A DNA stretch of 64,000 nucleotides from Marinomonas hwangdonensis (GCF_003721245.1 NZ_RIZG01000006.1:124001-188000); one strand, 5' to 3'. Shown: positions 26,325-35,723, numbered from the stretch's first letter. A program made the numbers and translations. The notes: generated from the sequence alone by a model not told the origin.

Positions 26325-27221
26325 ATGAGCACCAACTTCCCAGAAGGCATACCCGAGTTTTTGGCCGTGGTAGAGACACAGAGCTTTTCAAAGGCAGCCG
26401 AACAACGCAATCTGTCACGCGCGAGAATATCGCAAATCATCAGTGGATTAGAAAAACACATGGGCGTTCAATTGCTCTATCGATCCACACGCTCTCTGTC
26501 TTTGTCTCCCGCAGGCGAGACCTTTTACCAACTTTCTCGCCAAGGCATAGATCAGTTGGAACATGCGGTTCAATCGGCGCAAAATGCTCACGCCAGTATC
26601 AGCGGGAAAATTCGGATAAACTCGGTGGGGGGGTTGTTTGGTGAAGCCATACTCGCACCAATCATGATTCGCTTTATGATTGACAATCCGCAAATAGAAA
26701 TTGACCTGAGCTTTTCCAGCACTCGAGAAGATCTAATTGAGGCGCAGTATGATTTAGTGGTCAGAATGGGAAGCTTGTCCAACTCTAATCTAATCGGTCG
26801 CAAGTTAACCCACTATACGAATCATCTCGTGGCGAGCCCAGCCTATTTAACATCCATGCCTACACTGAAGAGTCCGAAAGACTTATTAGACCATGCATTA
26901 ATCAATGGCTCGGTGAAAAGATGGTCTTTTACACACACCACTACTAAAGAGAAGTATGAGCTCCCCGTATTAGCAAAATTAACCTGCTCAAATGGTCATG
27001 TCTCCAAGCTGGCAACGCTCAATGGAGCTGGCATTTCCAGACAGCCTGCCTATTATGTAGAGCAAGAAATAGCGAAAGGACTACTCGTTAACCCGTTACC
27101 AGACTGGCAGCTATCCTCTTCTGACGTCACTTTGCTCTACCCTAAATCCAGAAATATCAGCTTAAGAGTGAAAGCCTTAGTGGACTATCTAATAGAAGCC
27201 TTTAACATAACCGCTGATTAA
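26325..27221 (+). CDS. LysR family transcriptional regulator
   Basis: 298 residues. A winged helix-turn-helix occupies residues about 3-62 (FLAVVETQSFSKAAEQRNLSR, then ISQIISGLEKHMGVQLLYRSTRSL), followed by a LysR substrate-binding domain (about 88-295). An ATG at 26298 is in frame, but 26325 fits the family N-terminus. The closest types are LysR proteins controlling divergent oxidoreductases. The effector is unknown. It probably regulates the neighbouring aldo/keto reductase and itself. Confidence 0.9.
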   Translation: MSTNFPEGIPEFLAVVETQSFSKAAEQRNLSRARISQIISGLEKHMGVQLLYRSTRSLSLSPAGETFYQLSRQGIDQLEHAVQSAQNAHASISGKIRINSVGGLFGEAILAPIMIRFMIDNPQIEIDLSFSSTREDLIEAQYDLVVRMGSLSNSNLIGRKLTHYTNHLVASPAYLTSMPTLKSPKDLLDHALINGSVKRWSFTHTTTKEKYELPVLAKLTCSNGHVSKLATLNGAGISRQPAYYVEQEIAKGLLVNPLPDWQLSSSDVTLLYPKSRNISLRVKALVDYLIEAFNITAD

Positions 27222-27230
27222 TCTCATTGA

Positions 27231-27356
27231 AATAACCATAATCCAAACCACTCGCAAGGGCTCTTTTATTCAACAGCATTAGCAGGAGCACTTACTCTCA
27301 TTCTATTACTAATTTGCTTGGGCTTTTTCATGGCAAAACAACTAGATATACTATAA
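27231..27356 (+). pseudogene. possible 3' remnant of a membrane protein gene
   Basis: A 41-codon open frame without any ATG, GTG or TTG start in its upstream part reads into a strongly hydrophobic tail (STALAGALTLILLLICLGFF), then MAKQLDIL and a stop, and is followed 13 bases later by a perfect terminator. This looks like the last transmembrane helix of a deleted gene, or a small membrane peptide with an unusual start. No family can be named. The rest of the 230-base gap holds only the terminator. Confidence 0.3.
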
Positions 27357-27368
27357 ACGCAAGCCTTG

Positions 27369-27415
27369 AAAGCAAATAAGCCGCCTGTTTTTTTGACAAG
27401 CGGCTTATTTGCTTT
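27369..27415. terminator. perfect 16-bp stem bidirectional terminator
   Basis: AAAGCAAATAAGCCGC (27369-27384) pairs exactly with GCGGCTTATTTGCTTT (27400-27415) over a 15-base loop. It lies between the plus-strand lysR side and the convergent queF gene and should terminate in both directions. Confidence 0.85.
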
Positions 27416-27451
27416 AACTAGGTGAATCAGAGCAATGTTTGACTAAAACAA

Positions 27452-28267
27452 TTACTGGCGTGTTAAGCGATCATTCCCCAATACCAGAGGCATTGTTGAA
27501 CGATAAGGATTAATATCCAAACCACCACGTCTCACGTAACGTGCATAAACCGTTAAGCTTTCAGGTTGGCACTGACGCAAAATATCAATAAACATTCGTT
27601 CAACGCATTGCTCGTGAAAGTCGGTATGTTCACGGAACGAAATAACATATTTCAACAAGCTTTCATGACAAATCTTAGTGCCTTTGTATTCAATAAACAC
27701 CGAACCCCAATCAGGTTGATTGGTTACAGGGCAATTGGATTTCAGAAGATGGCTGACCAAGCGTTCTTCGACCACACCCTGAGAGGCGTCGACCGTGAGA
27801 AGATCTGCATTAGGGTGATACTCGGATACCTCGATGTCTAATTCATCAATGCAATAATCTGGCGTCATCACAACCAAGGACGCCATATTATCAACATCGC
27901 GGATAAAAACCGTTACTGGTGCGCACGCCGCGTCCGACAAATCTTTTTCCAGCAGAGCCTGAACTTCCTCAACGGATTCGTAACGCATCTGATTTAGAGA
28001 ATTCAGATACAGCTTAAAAGATTTAGACTCAATAATATTTGGTGAATCGCATGGCAGACGAAACTCAGCCAAGGCCGCTATCGGCTTGCCCTTCGCATTC
28101 AACCAAGACACTTCATACGCATTCCAAATATCTTCCCCATAGAAAGGCAAACGCTCTGTCTCAATGCCCATCTCAGCCCATTTGTCTACTCTAGCGATGG
28201 GGTAAAGCAACCCTGCATCGTACTCGGACACATACTCAGTTTGTTGACCTAACGGTAAAAAGCCCAT
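27452..28267 (-). CDS. queF: NADPH-dependent 7-cyano-7-deazaguanine reductase
   Basis: 271 residues from the ATG at 28267, fitting the long, fused-T-fold QueF of gammaproteobacteria; the frame upstream to 28354 overlaps the ABC permease gene and is rejected. QueF reduces preQ0 nitrile to preQ1 for queuosine in tRNA. The catalytic cysteine lies in LKSNCPVTNQPDWGS, and the QueF motif ESKSFKLYLNS is present. queC and queE are 28 kb away in this window. Ten bases after the yadH-like stop, so possibly co-transcribed with it. Confidence 0.95.
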   Translation of the reverse strand: MGFLPLGQQTEYVSEYDAGLLYPIARVDKWAEMGIETERLPFYGEDIWNAYEVSWLNAKGKPIAALAEFRLPCDSPNIIESKSFKLYLNSLNQMRYESVEEVQALLEKDLSDAACAPVTVFIRDVDNMASLVVMTPDYCIDELDIEVSEYHPNADLLTVDASQGVVEERLVSHLLKSNCPVTNQPDWGSVFIEYKGTKICHESLLKYVISFREHTDFHEQCVERMFIDILRQCQPESLTVYARYVRRGGLDINPYRSTMPLVLGNDRLTRQ

Positions 28268-28277
28268 ATCTACTTCC

Positions 28278-29051
28278 TCAATTCCTAATACCTTTGCCTT
28301 GATTAAGCAAACGTAGACCAAATCCAAACAACACCACAATAAATACACTGACAATAACCAGCGCCCAATACACGTTAATATCCGAGACGCCTAAAATCCC
28401 ATAACGAAAAGCGTTTACCATATAAAGAATAGGATTTAAAAGCGATACGGATTGCCAAAAATCTGGCAATAAATCAATCGAGTAGAAAACACCGCCAAGG
28501 TAAGTGAGAGGCGTTAAAATAAAGGTTGGCACAATCGAAACATCGTCAAAGCTTCGCGCATAAATCGCATTAACAAACCCGCCCAACGAAAACATAATGG
28601 CGGTTAACCCCACAACAAGGACGGTCAGAAACAAACTCTCAAGAGCAAAGTCAGTAAAGAAAAATGACAACACAGTCACGATCAGACCAACACACAAACC
28701 GCGTGCGACACCACCAAGTGTATAGCCCATTAAAATGACCCAGTTCGGCGTGGGAGACACCAATAGTTCTTGAACGCTATGCTGAAACTTTGCGGAAAAA
28801 AACGACGAAGACACGTTTGAATAAGCATTGGTGATAACAGACATCATAATCAGACCGGGCACAATGTATTGCATATAACTAAAGCCCCCCATTTGCCCAA
28901 TTCGCTCGCCAATTAAATTACCAAAAATAGCAAAATACAGCGTCATAGTGATCGCTGGGGGCAACAAGGTTTGCGGCCAAATGCGCGTAAAACGACGAAT
29001 CTCTCTGACCAAAATAGTATAAAATGCAATCCAAATTTCTGAGTTTTTCAT
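28278..29051 (-). CDS. yadH: ABC-2 type transporter permease (YadH-like)
   Basis: 257 residues with six predicted membrane segments. The PQTLLPPAITMTLYFAIFG and PGLIMMSVITNAY blocks match the ABC-2 permease family represented by E. coli YadH. With the ATPase encoded four bases upstream it forms an exporter; the substrate is unknown, although relatives include polysaccharide and drug exporters. Same-strand and almost contiguous with the ATPase gene. Confidence 0.9.
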   Translation of the reverse strand: MKNSEIWIAFYTILVREIRRFTRIWPQTLLPPAITMTLYFAIFGNLIGERIGQMGGFSYMQYIVPGLIMMSVITNAYSNVSSSFFSAKFQHSVQELLVSPTPNWVILMGYTLGGVARGLCVGLIVTVLSFFFTDFALESLFLTVLVVGLTAIMFSLGGFVNAIYARSFDDVSIVPTFILTPLTYLGGVFYSIDLLPDFWQSVSLLNPILYMVNAFRYGILGVSDINVYWALVIVSVFIVVLFGFGLRLLNQGKGIRN

Positions 29052-29055
29052 CGAG

Positions 29056-29967
29056 TTAGCCTTTGATTAATTTTACGAAGAGCTCTTCGAGTCTATTTGA
29101 TTTATTGCGCATGCTCACCACATTGACAGAGATAGCATCAAGCGCTTTAAAAATGGCATTGATAGACTGCCCTTTTACTACTTCCACCTCAACGGTACCG
29201 CCGTCTTTACTAACAGATACATTGAACTCTGGTATTGACCAGCCCTCTGGTAAGCTGGCATCCAAATCTAAGATAAAAGTTTCTTGATTTAACGTTTTCA
29301 GCAAGGCTTTGATACTGGTGTTTTCAACAATTTCGCCAGCATTAATAATGGCAATATTTCGACACAGCTGCTCGGCTTCCTCTAAATAATGGGTCGTCAA
29401 AATGATCGTCGTCCCTTGCTCATTCAGATTTTTAATAAAAGCCCACATGGATCGGCGTAACTCAATATCCACACCAGCCGTCGGCTCATCTAAAATCAAC
29501 ACTTCTGGCTCATGTATTAGCGCTCTTGCAATCATCAAACGACGCTTCATTCCACCGGATAACATACGAGACTGAACGTCTTTCTTCTCCCAGAGGTCAA
29601 GCTGCTTTAGATATTTCTCGGCCCTCTGCGCTGCGATCGCTTTTGGAATGCCATAAAAACCTGCTTGCGTGACAACCACGTTAAATACGGTTTCGAAGAC
29701 ATTAAAATTGAATTCTTGTGGCACGACACCCAAATATTTTTTGGCTTTTGCAAAATCGTGATCTACATCCGTACCAAAAATCGACACCTTGCCCGCTGTC
29801 TTATTCACTAACGAACATAAAATACCTATGGTGGTTGATTTGCCGGCACCATTTGGACCGAGAAGCGCAAAGAAATCGCCTTTCTTAACTTTAAGATCAA
29901 TCCCTTTCAGTGCTTCAAAGCCACCATCATAGCGCTTTTTAAGGTCACTAATTTCGATTGCATATGT
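29056..29967 (-). CDS. yadG: ABC transporter ATP-binding protein (YadG-like)
   Basis: 303 residues from the ATG at 29967 (MTYAIEIS); an ATG six codons upstream is also in frame. Walker A GPNGAGKST, signature LSGGMKRRLMIARAL, Walker B VLILDEPTAGVD and switch His in LTTHYLEEAE are intact, and a C-terminal DUF4162-like extension follows residue 220. It is the motor for the YadH-like permease. Divergent from a small PA2817-like gene. Confidence 0.9.
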   Translation of the reverse strand, partial: TYAIEISDLKKRYDGGFEALKGIDLKVKKGDFFALLGPNGAGKSTTIGILCSLVNKTAGKVSIFGTDVDHDFAKAKKYLGVVPQEFNFNVFETVFNVVVTQAGFYGIPKAIAAQRAEKYLKQLDLWEKKDVQSRMLSGGMKRRLMIARALIHEPEVLILDEPTAGVDIELRRSMWAFIKNLNEQGTTIILTTHYLEEAEQLCRNIAIINAGEIVENTSIKALLKTLNQETFILDLDASLPEGWSIPEFNVSVSKDGGTVEVEVVKGQSINAIFKALDAISVNVVSMRNKSNRLEELFVKLIKG

Positions 29968-30032
29968 CATAATTAAAGCTCTCATACGGCTAATGCCGAT
30001 TAAATCGTTACTTTATTTGAATAGGGCTTTAC

Positions 30033-30452
30033 GTGGAATCACGCACACAATACATACTGGATGCATTTGCAGATTTGCGTCAGCGCATAGCGGAGCATGC
30101 TCCTTTTAATCAGTCAGATTTAGCAGAAGAAGAGGTAGACTTCTTAGAGAAGTGGGATCTTCTGACTCAAAAAATACAAGCCAACACACACGATTACAGT
30201 TTTGATGCTCAAGAAGTATTATCACGCTTCATTCGTTGCTACGCAAACCTAGTGCCTTTAATAAAACGGGAACTATTGTGGTTTGTTGGTGGCGAATGCC
30301 TGCATTTTCTGGGTGATGAAGAGATTACACTTTATCAGCAACTAGAAGATCGTTTATACGAGCTCGACCGTCAAAACAAAGCGTATGAGATCTCAGTAGA
30401 AATTAATAATTTACGAAACAAACCAGATTTACAGCCACAGCAGCTACATTAA
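30033..30452 (+). CDS. PA2817-like conserved hypothetical protein
   Basis: 139 residues, acidic and soluble, with no signal peptide. The segment LIKRELLWFVGGECLHFLGDEE followed by a tyrosine/leucine-rich tail resembles the small Pseudomonas PA2817 family (recognition from memory, moderate certainty). No catalytic motif is visible and no function is known. It stands alone between yadG, divergent, and fabF, convergent. Confidence 0.65.
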   Translation: MESRTQYILDAFADLRQRIAEHAPFNQSDLAEEEVDFLEKWDLLTQKIQANTHDYSFDAQEVLSRFIRCYANLVPLIKRELLWFVGGECLHFLGDEEITLYQQLEDRLYELDRQNKAYEISVEINNLRNKPDLQPQQLH

Positions 30453-30509
30453 ACACAGCAACTAGATTACATCATGGTGATAGCAGACGAAAAAAATCGC
30501 CTGCCATCA

Positions 30510-30539
30510 CCCCCCCCTTTTAGGGGGCTGTTATAACAG
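30510..30539. terminator. hairpin cluster between convergent genes
   Basis: CCCCCT (30513-30518) pairs with AGGGGG (30522-30527), directly followed by the perfect palindrome CTGTTATAACAG (30528-30539). On the minus strand a seven-T run follows about 16 bases after the first stem. A plausible but untidy terminator for fabF and/or the PA2817-like gene. Confidence 0.35.
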
Positions 30540-30598
30540 AACCCCTTGCACTCACTTCTGTTAACAAGCTAGGCAGCAAAAGGGTAAGGCTGACTTAA

Positions 30599-31840
30599 TC
30601 AGTGTATCTTCTTAAACACCAAGGTGCCGTTTGTGCCACCAAAGCCAAAGGAGTTGTTAAGAACCACATCAATCTTACGTTTTTGCGGCGTTCCTGGCAC
30701 ATAATTTAGATCACATCCCTCGCCGGGTTCTTCTAAATTAATGGTTGGCGGCGCGACTTGATCACGAATCGCCAAAATGGAGAAGATTGACTCAACCGCG
30801 CCAGAGGCACCCAACAAATGGCCTATCATGGACTTCGTTGAACTAATCGCAACATCAGAAGCGTTCTCACCCATCAAGGCTTTTACCCCATTCGTCTCAG
30901 CCAAGTCACCAGCAGGTGTCGATGTGCCGTGGGCATTAATGTAATCAACATCAGAGGCGGCCAGTTGCGCATCTTTTAATGCAGCACTCATAGCCAAAGC
31001 AGCCCCTTCTCCGCTTTCTGGGGGCGCTGTCATATGATAAGCATCATCGCTCATCCCAAAGCCTGCCAGTTCTGCGTATATTTTCGCACCGCGAGCAACG
31101 GCATGTTCATACTCTTCTAGTATTAAAATCCCAGCGCCATCACCCATTACAAAACCATCTCGGTCTTTATCCCAAGGGCGGCTAGCGGTCTTAAAATCAT
31201 CATTTCGCGTGGACAAAGCTCTGGCTGCGCCAAACCCGCCAATACCGAGAGGGGTGATCGCCATTTCTGCACCACCTGCTACCATGACATCAGCGTCACC
31301 GTAAGCAATCATTCTACCCGCCATACCAATATTGTGAGTTCCTGTTGTACACGCGGTCACAATAGAAATATTAGGGCCTTTAAACCCAAAGCGAATCGCA
31401 ACATGACCAGAAATCATATTAATGATCGCGCCCGGCACAAAAAAAGGAGAAATGCGTTTGGGGCCAGACTCGTTAAGCAGCTCAAGATTTTTCTCGATCA
31501 TTGGCAAACCACCAATGCCTGAACCTATTGCACAACCGACACGTGACAGATCTGCGGTGTCAGCATTTAAATTGGCATCGTCAAGGGCTTGCACTGCTGC
31601 AGAAATACCGTACTGGATGAAGACATCCATTTTTCGAGCTTCTTTGGCACTCATGTATAGAGTCGCGTCAAAGTCTGTAACTTGAGCGGCAAACCGAGTT
31701 GAAAATTGGCTTGTATCGAAAGTGGTGATTTCTGAGACACCACTCTTGCCTTCTAATATATTATCCCACGTACTTTCCACATTATTGCCAAGGGGGGTCA
31801 CCATTCCCATACCTGTGACTACAACCCGACGACGAGACAT
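30599..31840 (-). CDS. fabF: beta-ketoacyl-ACP synthase II
   Basis: 413 residues, the standard KAS II length. It elongates acyl-ACP by condensation with malonyl-ACP. The active-site Cys is in [10 protein letters not shown], catalytic histidines are in [11 protein letters not shown] and [10 protein letters not shown], and the C-terminal [10 protein letters not shown] glycine loop is intact. GGAG lies ten bases before the ATG. It is separated from acpP by a hairpin at 31889-31920, so its level is probably lower than that of acpP. Last gene of the fatty-acid cluster. Confidence 0.97.
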   Translation of the reverse strand: MSRRRVVVTGMGMVTPLGNNVESTWDNILEGKSGVSEITTFDTSQFSTRFAAQVTDFDATLYMSAKEARKMDVFIQYGISAAVQALDDANLNADTADLSRVGCAIGSGIGGLPMIEKNLELLNESGPKRISPFFVPGAIINMISGHVAIRFGFKGPNISIVTACTTGTHNIGMAGRMIAYGDADVMVAGGAEMAITPLGIGGFGAARALSTRNDDFKTASRPWDKDRDGFVMGDGAGILILEEYEHAVARGAKIYAELAGFGMSDDAYHMTAPPESGEGAALAMSAALKDAQLAASDVDYINAHGTSTPAGDLAETNGVKALMGENASDVAISSTKSMIGHLLGASGAVESIFSILAIRDQVAPPTINLEEPGEGCDLNYVPGTPQKRKIDVVLNNSFGFGGTNGTLVFKKIH

Positions 31841-31888
31841 ATGATTACTCCAGTATTTCGCCCTACATTCTTAAGGGCTATTAATAAG

Positions 31889-31920
31889 AAAAGCCGCCGT
31901 AACAAGTACAAGCGGCTTTT
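31889..31920 (-). terminator. terminator/attenuator between acpP and fabF
   Basis: AAAAGCCGC (31889-31897) pairs with GCGGCTTTT (31912-31920). On the minus strand the stem ends in GGCTTTTCTTATT, a U-rich tail. Partial termination here would give the abundant short acpP transcript. Confidence 0.75.
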
Positions 31921-31944
31921 CGGGAAACTTAGTTCACTGATCTA

Positions 31945-32178
31945 TTACAAGTTAGCGTTGATGTAGTCGTTCGCTGCTTGCACTGTAGTGATTTTTTCAG
32001 CTTCTTCGTCTGGAATCTCAGTGTCGAATTCCTCTTCCAGAGCCATTACTAGCTCAACTGTATCTAGGGAATCGGCACCTAGGTCATCAACGAAAGATGC
32101 TGAAGCAACAACATCCTCTTCTTTAACGCCTAGTTGTTCGCAAACGATTTTCTTAACGCGTTCTTCAATGCTACTCAT
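31945..32178 (-). CDS. acpP: acyl carrier protein
   Basis: 77 residues, acidic. The phosphopantetheine attachment Ser37 sits in the invariant [16 protein letters not shown] motif. It carries acyl chains for fatty acid, lipid A and phospholipid synthesis. Flanked by a candidate promoter upstream and a terminator-like hairpin downstream, which fits its usual high independent expression. Ribosome site AGGAACTTCT precedes the ATG. Confidence 0.98.
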   Translation of the reverse strand: MSSIEERVKKIVCEQLGVKEEDVVASASFVDDLGADSLDTVELVMALEEEFDTEIPDEEAEKITTVQAANDYINANL

Positions 32179-32220
32179 TAGAAGTTCCTACTCTACTCAT
32201 TAACAGCTCAGTGTGAGCAT

Positions 32221-32226
32221 ATTATA
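32221..32226 (-). promoter_or_regulatory. candidate -10 box for acpP
   Basis: A perfect TATAAT on the minus strand, 43 bases upstream of the acpP start, in the 132-base fabG-acpP gap. No good -35 is seen. acpP in other gammaproteobacteria has its own promoter at this place. Confidence 0.4.
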
Positions 32227-32310
32227 AAAATTCGATCACCTGTACGGCGTGATTCTCGACATGAACCGGAGACGTATTTTCGTTGAAATAAATATAAAAT
32301 TCAACTCAAA

Positions 32311-33045
32311 TTACGACATATACATGCCACCATTGACATGTAATGTTTCACCAGTGATATATGCAGCGCCATTTGACGCCAAAAAGGCGACAGCCGCCGC
32401 AATTTCTTCAGGCTGACCAAGGCGTGAAGCCGGTACTTTTGATACCAAATTCGCTTTATGCTCTTCTGGAAGCACCTTGGTCATATCTGTTTCGATAAAG
32501 CCTGGAGCAACACAGTTGACAGTGATGCCACGAGACCCGATTTCAGCCGCTAAAGAACGACTAAAACCTTCTAGTCCTGCTTTTGCCGCCGAATAATTGG
32601 TTTGACCACCGTTACCCATAGAGCCAACAACAGAACTAATACTGATAATACGACCAAACTTGGCTTTTGTCATACCACGCAAGCATGCCTTTGTAACACG
32701 AAATACGGACGTTAGGTTAGTGTTAACCACCTGCTCCCACTCATCTTCCTTCATTCGCATCATCAAATTATCACGCGTGATACCAGCATTGTTAACCAGA
32801 ACAGTTGGCGCACCAAACTCAGCGGTAATTTCTTTCACGACCGTCTCAACGGATTCGCTGGATGATACATCTAGCACCCAGCCTTTACCATTGGCTCCTA
32901 GATAATCACTGATACTTTGAGCTCCAGATTCACTTGTCGCTGTACCAATAACCGTTGCACCTTGCTCAACAAGAGCAACCGCAATCGCTTTACCAATACC
33001 GCGAGTCGCTCCTGTGACCAAAGCAATTTTTCCCTCTAGACTCAT
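32311..33045 (-). CDS. fabG: 3-oxoacyl-ACP reductase
   Basis: 244 residues from the ATG at 33045, which has GGAGG seven bases upstream; a second ATG at 33060 lies above the ribosome site. A classical short-chain dehydrogenase: NADPH loop TGATRGIG, NNAG motif, catalytic Ser in SISSVVG and Tyr-Lys in YSAAKAG. It reduces 3-oxoacyl-ACP in each elongation cycle. Between fabD and acpP as in E. coli. Confidence 0.97.
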   Translation of the reverse strand: MSLEGKIALVTGATRGIGKAIAVALVEQGATVIGTATSESGAQSISDYLGANGKGWVLDVSSSESVETVVKEITAEFGAPTVLVNNAGITRDNLMMRMKEDEWEQVVNTNLTSVFRVTKACLRGMTKAKFGRIISISSVVGSMGNGGQTNYSAAKAGLEGFSRSLAAEIGSRGITVNCVAPGFIETDMTKVLPEEHKANLVSKVPASRLGQPEEIAAAVAFLASNGAAYITGETLHVNGGMYMS

Positions 33046-33108
33046 TTTTGCCTCCACCATTTAATCTATAAATATAAATCGACACTGTAAGAGCCGAGTG
33101 TAAATGTT

Positions 33109-34035
33109 TTACTCAGCGGACAACGCCGCTTCAAAGCTAGCAATGTCACCAAGCGAAGCCGTTTCTAGGCCTTTGACAATACGCTTATTTAAGCCGCTAA
33201 GCACTTTACCAGGACCACACTCTATTGTAGAGGTCACACCCAATTCAGCCAGCAACATAACGGATTGCGTCCACAATACAGGCTCGCTCAACTGAGACAC
33301 AAGATTGGCCTTGATCACGGCAGGGTCAGATACAGCCTGAGCGGTAACATTTTGCACCAAAGTACAAGAAGGTGAATGAAACGCAATGGTTTCAAGTTTT
33401 TCAGCCAATTTGCTACCCGCTGGAATCATCAATTCGCAATGAGAAGGCACGCTTACGGGCAACGGCAGCGCTCGCTTAGCACCCGCTTCTTTCGCATTCA
33501 CCATAGCCGCTTCTACTGCAGCAACATGACCTGCAATAACTACCTGACCGGGCGAGTTGAAATTAACCGCACTCACGATCCCTGGCGCAGCATCGCATGC
33601 AGCCACGACCTTATCATCGTCCAAACCAATAATGGCAGCCATCGCACCCTCACCAGCAGGAACCGCTTGCTGCATGTATTCACCACGCAGTTTAACTAGC
33701 TCAACCGCATCAGCAAATGCCATAACACCAGCGCACACCAAAGCCGAATACTCACCAAGACTATGACCCGCCACATAAGCAGGCTTTTCACCACCTTGCT
33801 GCTCCCAAAGACGCCACAAGGCAACACTGGCCGTTAGTAGTGCAGGTTGCGTTTTATCGGTTTGGCTCAATTTTTCAGCGTCGTTTTGAACAAGGTCCCA
33901 TAAATCGTAACCAAGAACCTCAGATGCCTCCGTGAACGTTTGCCCTATTATATCGTGCTTTTCCGCCAAATCAGCCAACATACCCAGCTGCTGAGAACCC
34001 TGTCCTGGAAAAACAAAAGCCAATTTACTGCTCAT
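33109..34035 (-). CDS. fabD: malonyl CoA-ACP transacylase
   Basis: 308 residues. It moves malonyl from CoA to ACP. The nucleophile serine is in GHSLGEYSALV; the catalytic His is in VPSHCELM, and PGQGSQQLGM is at the N-terminus. The ribosome site AGGAG precedes the ATG by six bases. It follows plsX directly (21 bases), at the place where E. coli has fabH between them. Confidence 0.97.
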   Translation of the reverse strand: MSSKLAFVFPGQGSQQLGMLADLAEKHDIIGQTFTEASEVLGYDLWDLVQNDAEKLSQTDKTQPALLTASVALWRLWEQQGGEKPAYVAGHSLGEYSALVCAGVMAFADAVELVKLRGEYMQQAVPAGEGAMAAIIGLDDDKVVAACDAAPGIVSAVNFNSPGQVVIAGHVAAVEAAMVNAKEAGAKRALPLPVSVPSHCELMIPAGSKLAEKLETIAFHSPSCTLVQNVTAQAVSDPAVIKANLVSQLSEPVLWTQSVMLLAELGVTSTIECGPGKVLSGLNKRIVKGLETASLGDIASFEAALSAE

Positions 34036-34056
34036 TTAATCTCCTAGCTATCAAGC

Positions 34057-34992
34057 TTAATCAAAAATACGCGCCGCTATGGCAGAACATAAATCTGCCC
34101 GCGCAATATCAACGCCATACTCAATGGCACCAATCATAGCTGGCAAGTCTGAACAACCATGACCTTTTACCAAATTGCCACGCACCCCAACTAAACAGGC
34201 CCCATGCCTGCGCTCAGTTTGGTAAAAAGTCTCAAACAAAGACGACGCGCCGCCTAACCCTTTAAACTTCCCCATCAAAAATGACAACAAACCTTCTGAT
34301 GCTTTTAATACTGCATTACCAACCATGCCATCGCAAACAATGACATTTTTCTCACCTTCAAACAGCTCTGTCCCTTCCGCATAACCAAGATAAGATGGCC
34401 ACGTCCTATCACTCAACAATCGATTCGTTTCTCGAATAACCACACTTCCTTTTGAGCTCTCCACCCCAACGTTTAATAAGCCCACTTTGGGCGCCTCATC
34501 ACTTAACGCCTCAATATACGCCGCGCCTAGCTCGGCAAAACCCACTAACATAGACGGTGGACAATGGACATTTGCACCCAAATCCACCAAACATCTAAGG
34601 GGATTGGAGTACAGCTCCCTGATCAAGGCTGGGTAAAGTTTAGGTCTGAGAACACCTAATAAATGTCGAGCCAAAGCAACCATAGCACCCGTATTACCTA
34701 AGGTAACCACCACGTCAGCCGAACCGTCAACCAACGATTGCAATGCGCGATATAACGTACTTTGTCGTCGACGAAATAAGGACAGAACAATCTCTTCGTT
34801 GGCATCAATTACATCGGAGCAAACAACAAGAGATAAGCGTTCATGAGGTTCAGGAAGGACCAAACCAGAACAAGGGGAGTAATATAAGGTGATGGCGACA
34901 TCTTGATGGCGAGAAAGAATCTCTATTGCACCGCCGAATGCAATGCGGGGACCTAAGTCCCCGCCCATAGCGTCTAAAGCTACCCTGATCAT
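34057..34992 (-). CDS. plsX: phosphate acyltransferase PlsX
   Basis: 311 residues. It makes acyl-phosphate from acyl-ACP for phospholipid synthesis. The N-terminal ALDAMGGDLGP motif, TLGNTGAMVALA, LVDLGANV and VCDGMVGNAVLKASEG blocks are characteristic and intact. It begins 11 bases after the rpmF stop and lies in the yceD-rpmF-plsX-fabDG order, so expression is tied to ribosome-protein and lipid supply. Confidence 0.96.
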   Translation of the reverse strand: MIRVALDAMGGDLGPRIAFGGAIEILSRHQDVAITLYYSPCSGLVLPEPHERLSLVVCSDVIDANEEIVLSLFRRRQSTLYRALQSLVDGSADVVVTLGNTGAMVALARHLLGVLRPKLYPALIRELYSNPLRCLVDLGANVHCPPSMLVGFAELGAAYIEALSDEAPKVGLLNVGVESSKGSVVIRETNRLLSDRTWPSYLGYAEGTELFEGEKNVIVCDGMVGNAVLKASEGLLSFLMGKFKGLGGASSLFETFYQTERRHGACLVGVRGNLVKGHGCSDLPAMIGAIEYGVDIARADLCSAIAARIFD

Positions 34993-35003
34993 GGGTATCT
35001 TAG

Positions 35004-35183
35004 TTATTCACCTTTAGGGGTGATAACTTGACGGCCACGGTAAAAACCGTCTGCAGAAATGTGGTGACGGCGGTGAAGTTCACCTGTTGTCTTTTCTACA
35101 GAAAGAGTTGGTCCTGTCAAAGCATCATGCGAACGGCGCTGGCCGCGACGTGAACGAGTTACTTTACTTTTTTGTACTGCCAT
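35004..35183 (-). CDS. rpmF: 50S ribosomal protein L32
   Basis: A 59-residue basic protein found by direct translation. It begins [20 protein letters not shown] and has [18 protein letters not shown] near the end, the clear L32 pattern. There are no cysteines, so it is the zinc-free form. GGAGC lies six to ten bases before the ATG. It is 18 bases downstream of the yceD stop and 11 bases before plsX, the conserved operon position. Confidence 0.97.
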   Translation of the reverse strand: MAVQKSKVTRSRRGQRRSHDALTGPTLSVEKTTGELHRRHHISADGFYRGRQVITPKGE

Positions 35184-35201
35184 TTTTTGGAGCTCCTAAC
35201 T

Positions 35202-35723
35202 TTACTTGGCCTTTAATTGGGCCAATATACTAAATGGATTCGGTTTTTCGCCATCCGGTGCGTCATCGGTAGACGAGGCATACTTTACAGCTGTTGGGTT
35301 GCAACCACTTTCTTCGTGATAGGCGACGATTGGTAAGGCAAGTATGATTTCCTGCTCCACCATGTCTGCCAAGATTACTTCACCATCGGTCATGACAACA
35401 GGATCGTAATCATTAGGTAAATTTTTAGCGTGATCTTCGTCATAAACGAACCCCAGCTTCAAATCCAACTCCAGATCATGTTTAACCGGGCCAAGACAGC
35501 GTTGACAAACAACCTGTACTTGAGTGGTCAATGATCCAGTAGCAGTGTAGCGCCTATCCTCATCAACTCTAAAGTCTAGATGAATGAATGCATTACCCTC
35601 ATCAGAGGCTAATATAGCACAAAGCTCCTTAAAGGCATTAAGGGGCACGTACCCTTCGAAGGCGAGCTCGTTGCTAGCGTATTTTCGAGGGTCAAAATAT
35701 TTAGGTAATGTATCGTTCAACAT
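35202..35723 (-). CDS. yceD: YceD/DUF177 family 23S rRNA accumulation protein
   Basis: 173 residues. The ECQRC-type motif appears as VVCQRCLGPVKHDLEL, followed by EVILADMVEQEIILALPIV and the C-terminal KPNPFSILAQL block; this is YceD/DUF177, tied to 23S rRNA accumulation. The ATG at 35723 aligns with the E. coli N-terminus (LPKYFDP to LPLTLDP). A GTG at 35753 extends the frame, but it lies upstream of the expected transcription start. First gene of the rpmF-plsX-fab cluster. Confidence 0.92.
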   Translation of the reverse strand: MLNDTLPKYFDPRKYASNELAFEGYVPLNAFKELCAILASDEGNAFIHLDFRVDEDRRYTATGSLTTQVQVVCQRCLGPVKHDLELDLKLGFVYDEDHAKNLPNDYDPVVMTDGEVILADMVEQEIILALPIVAYHEESGCNPTAVKYASSTDDAPDGEKPNPFSILAQLKAK

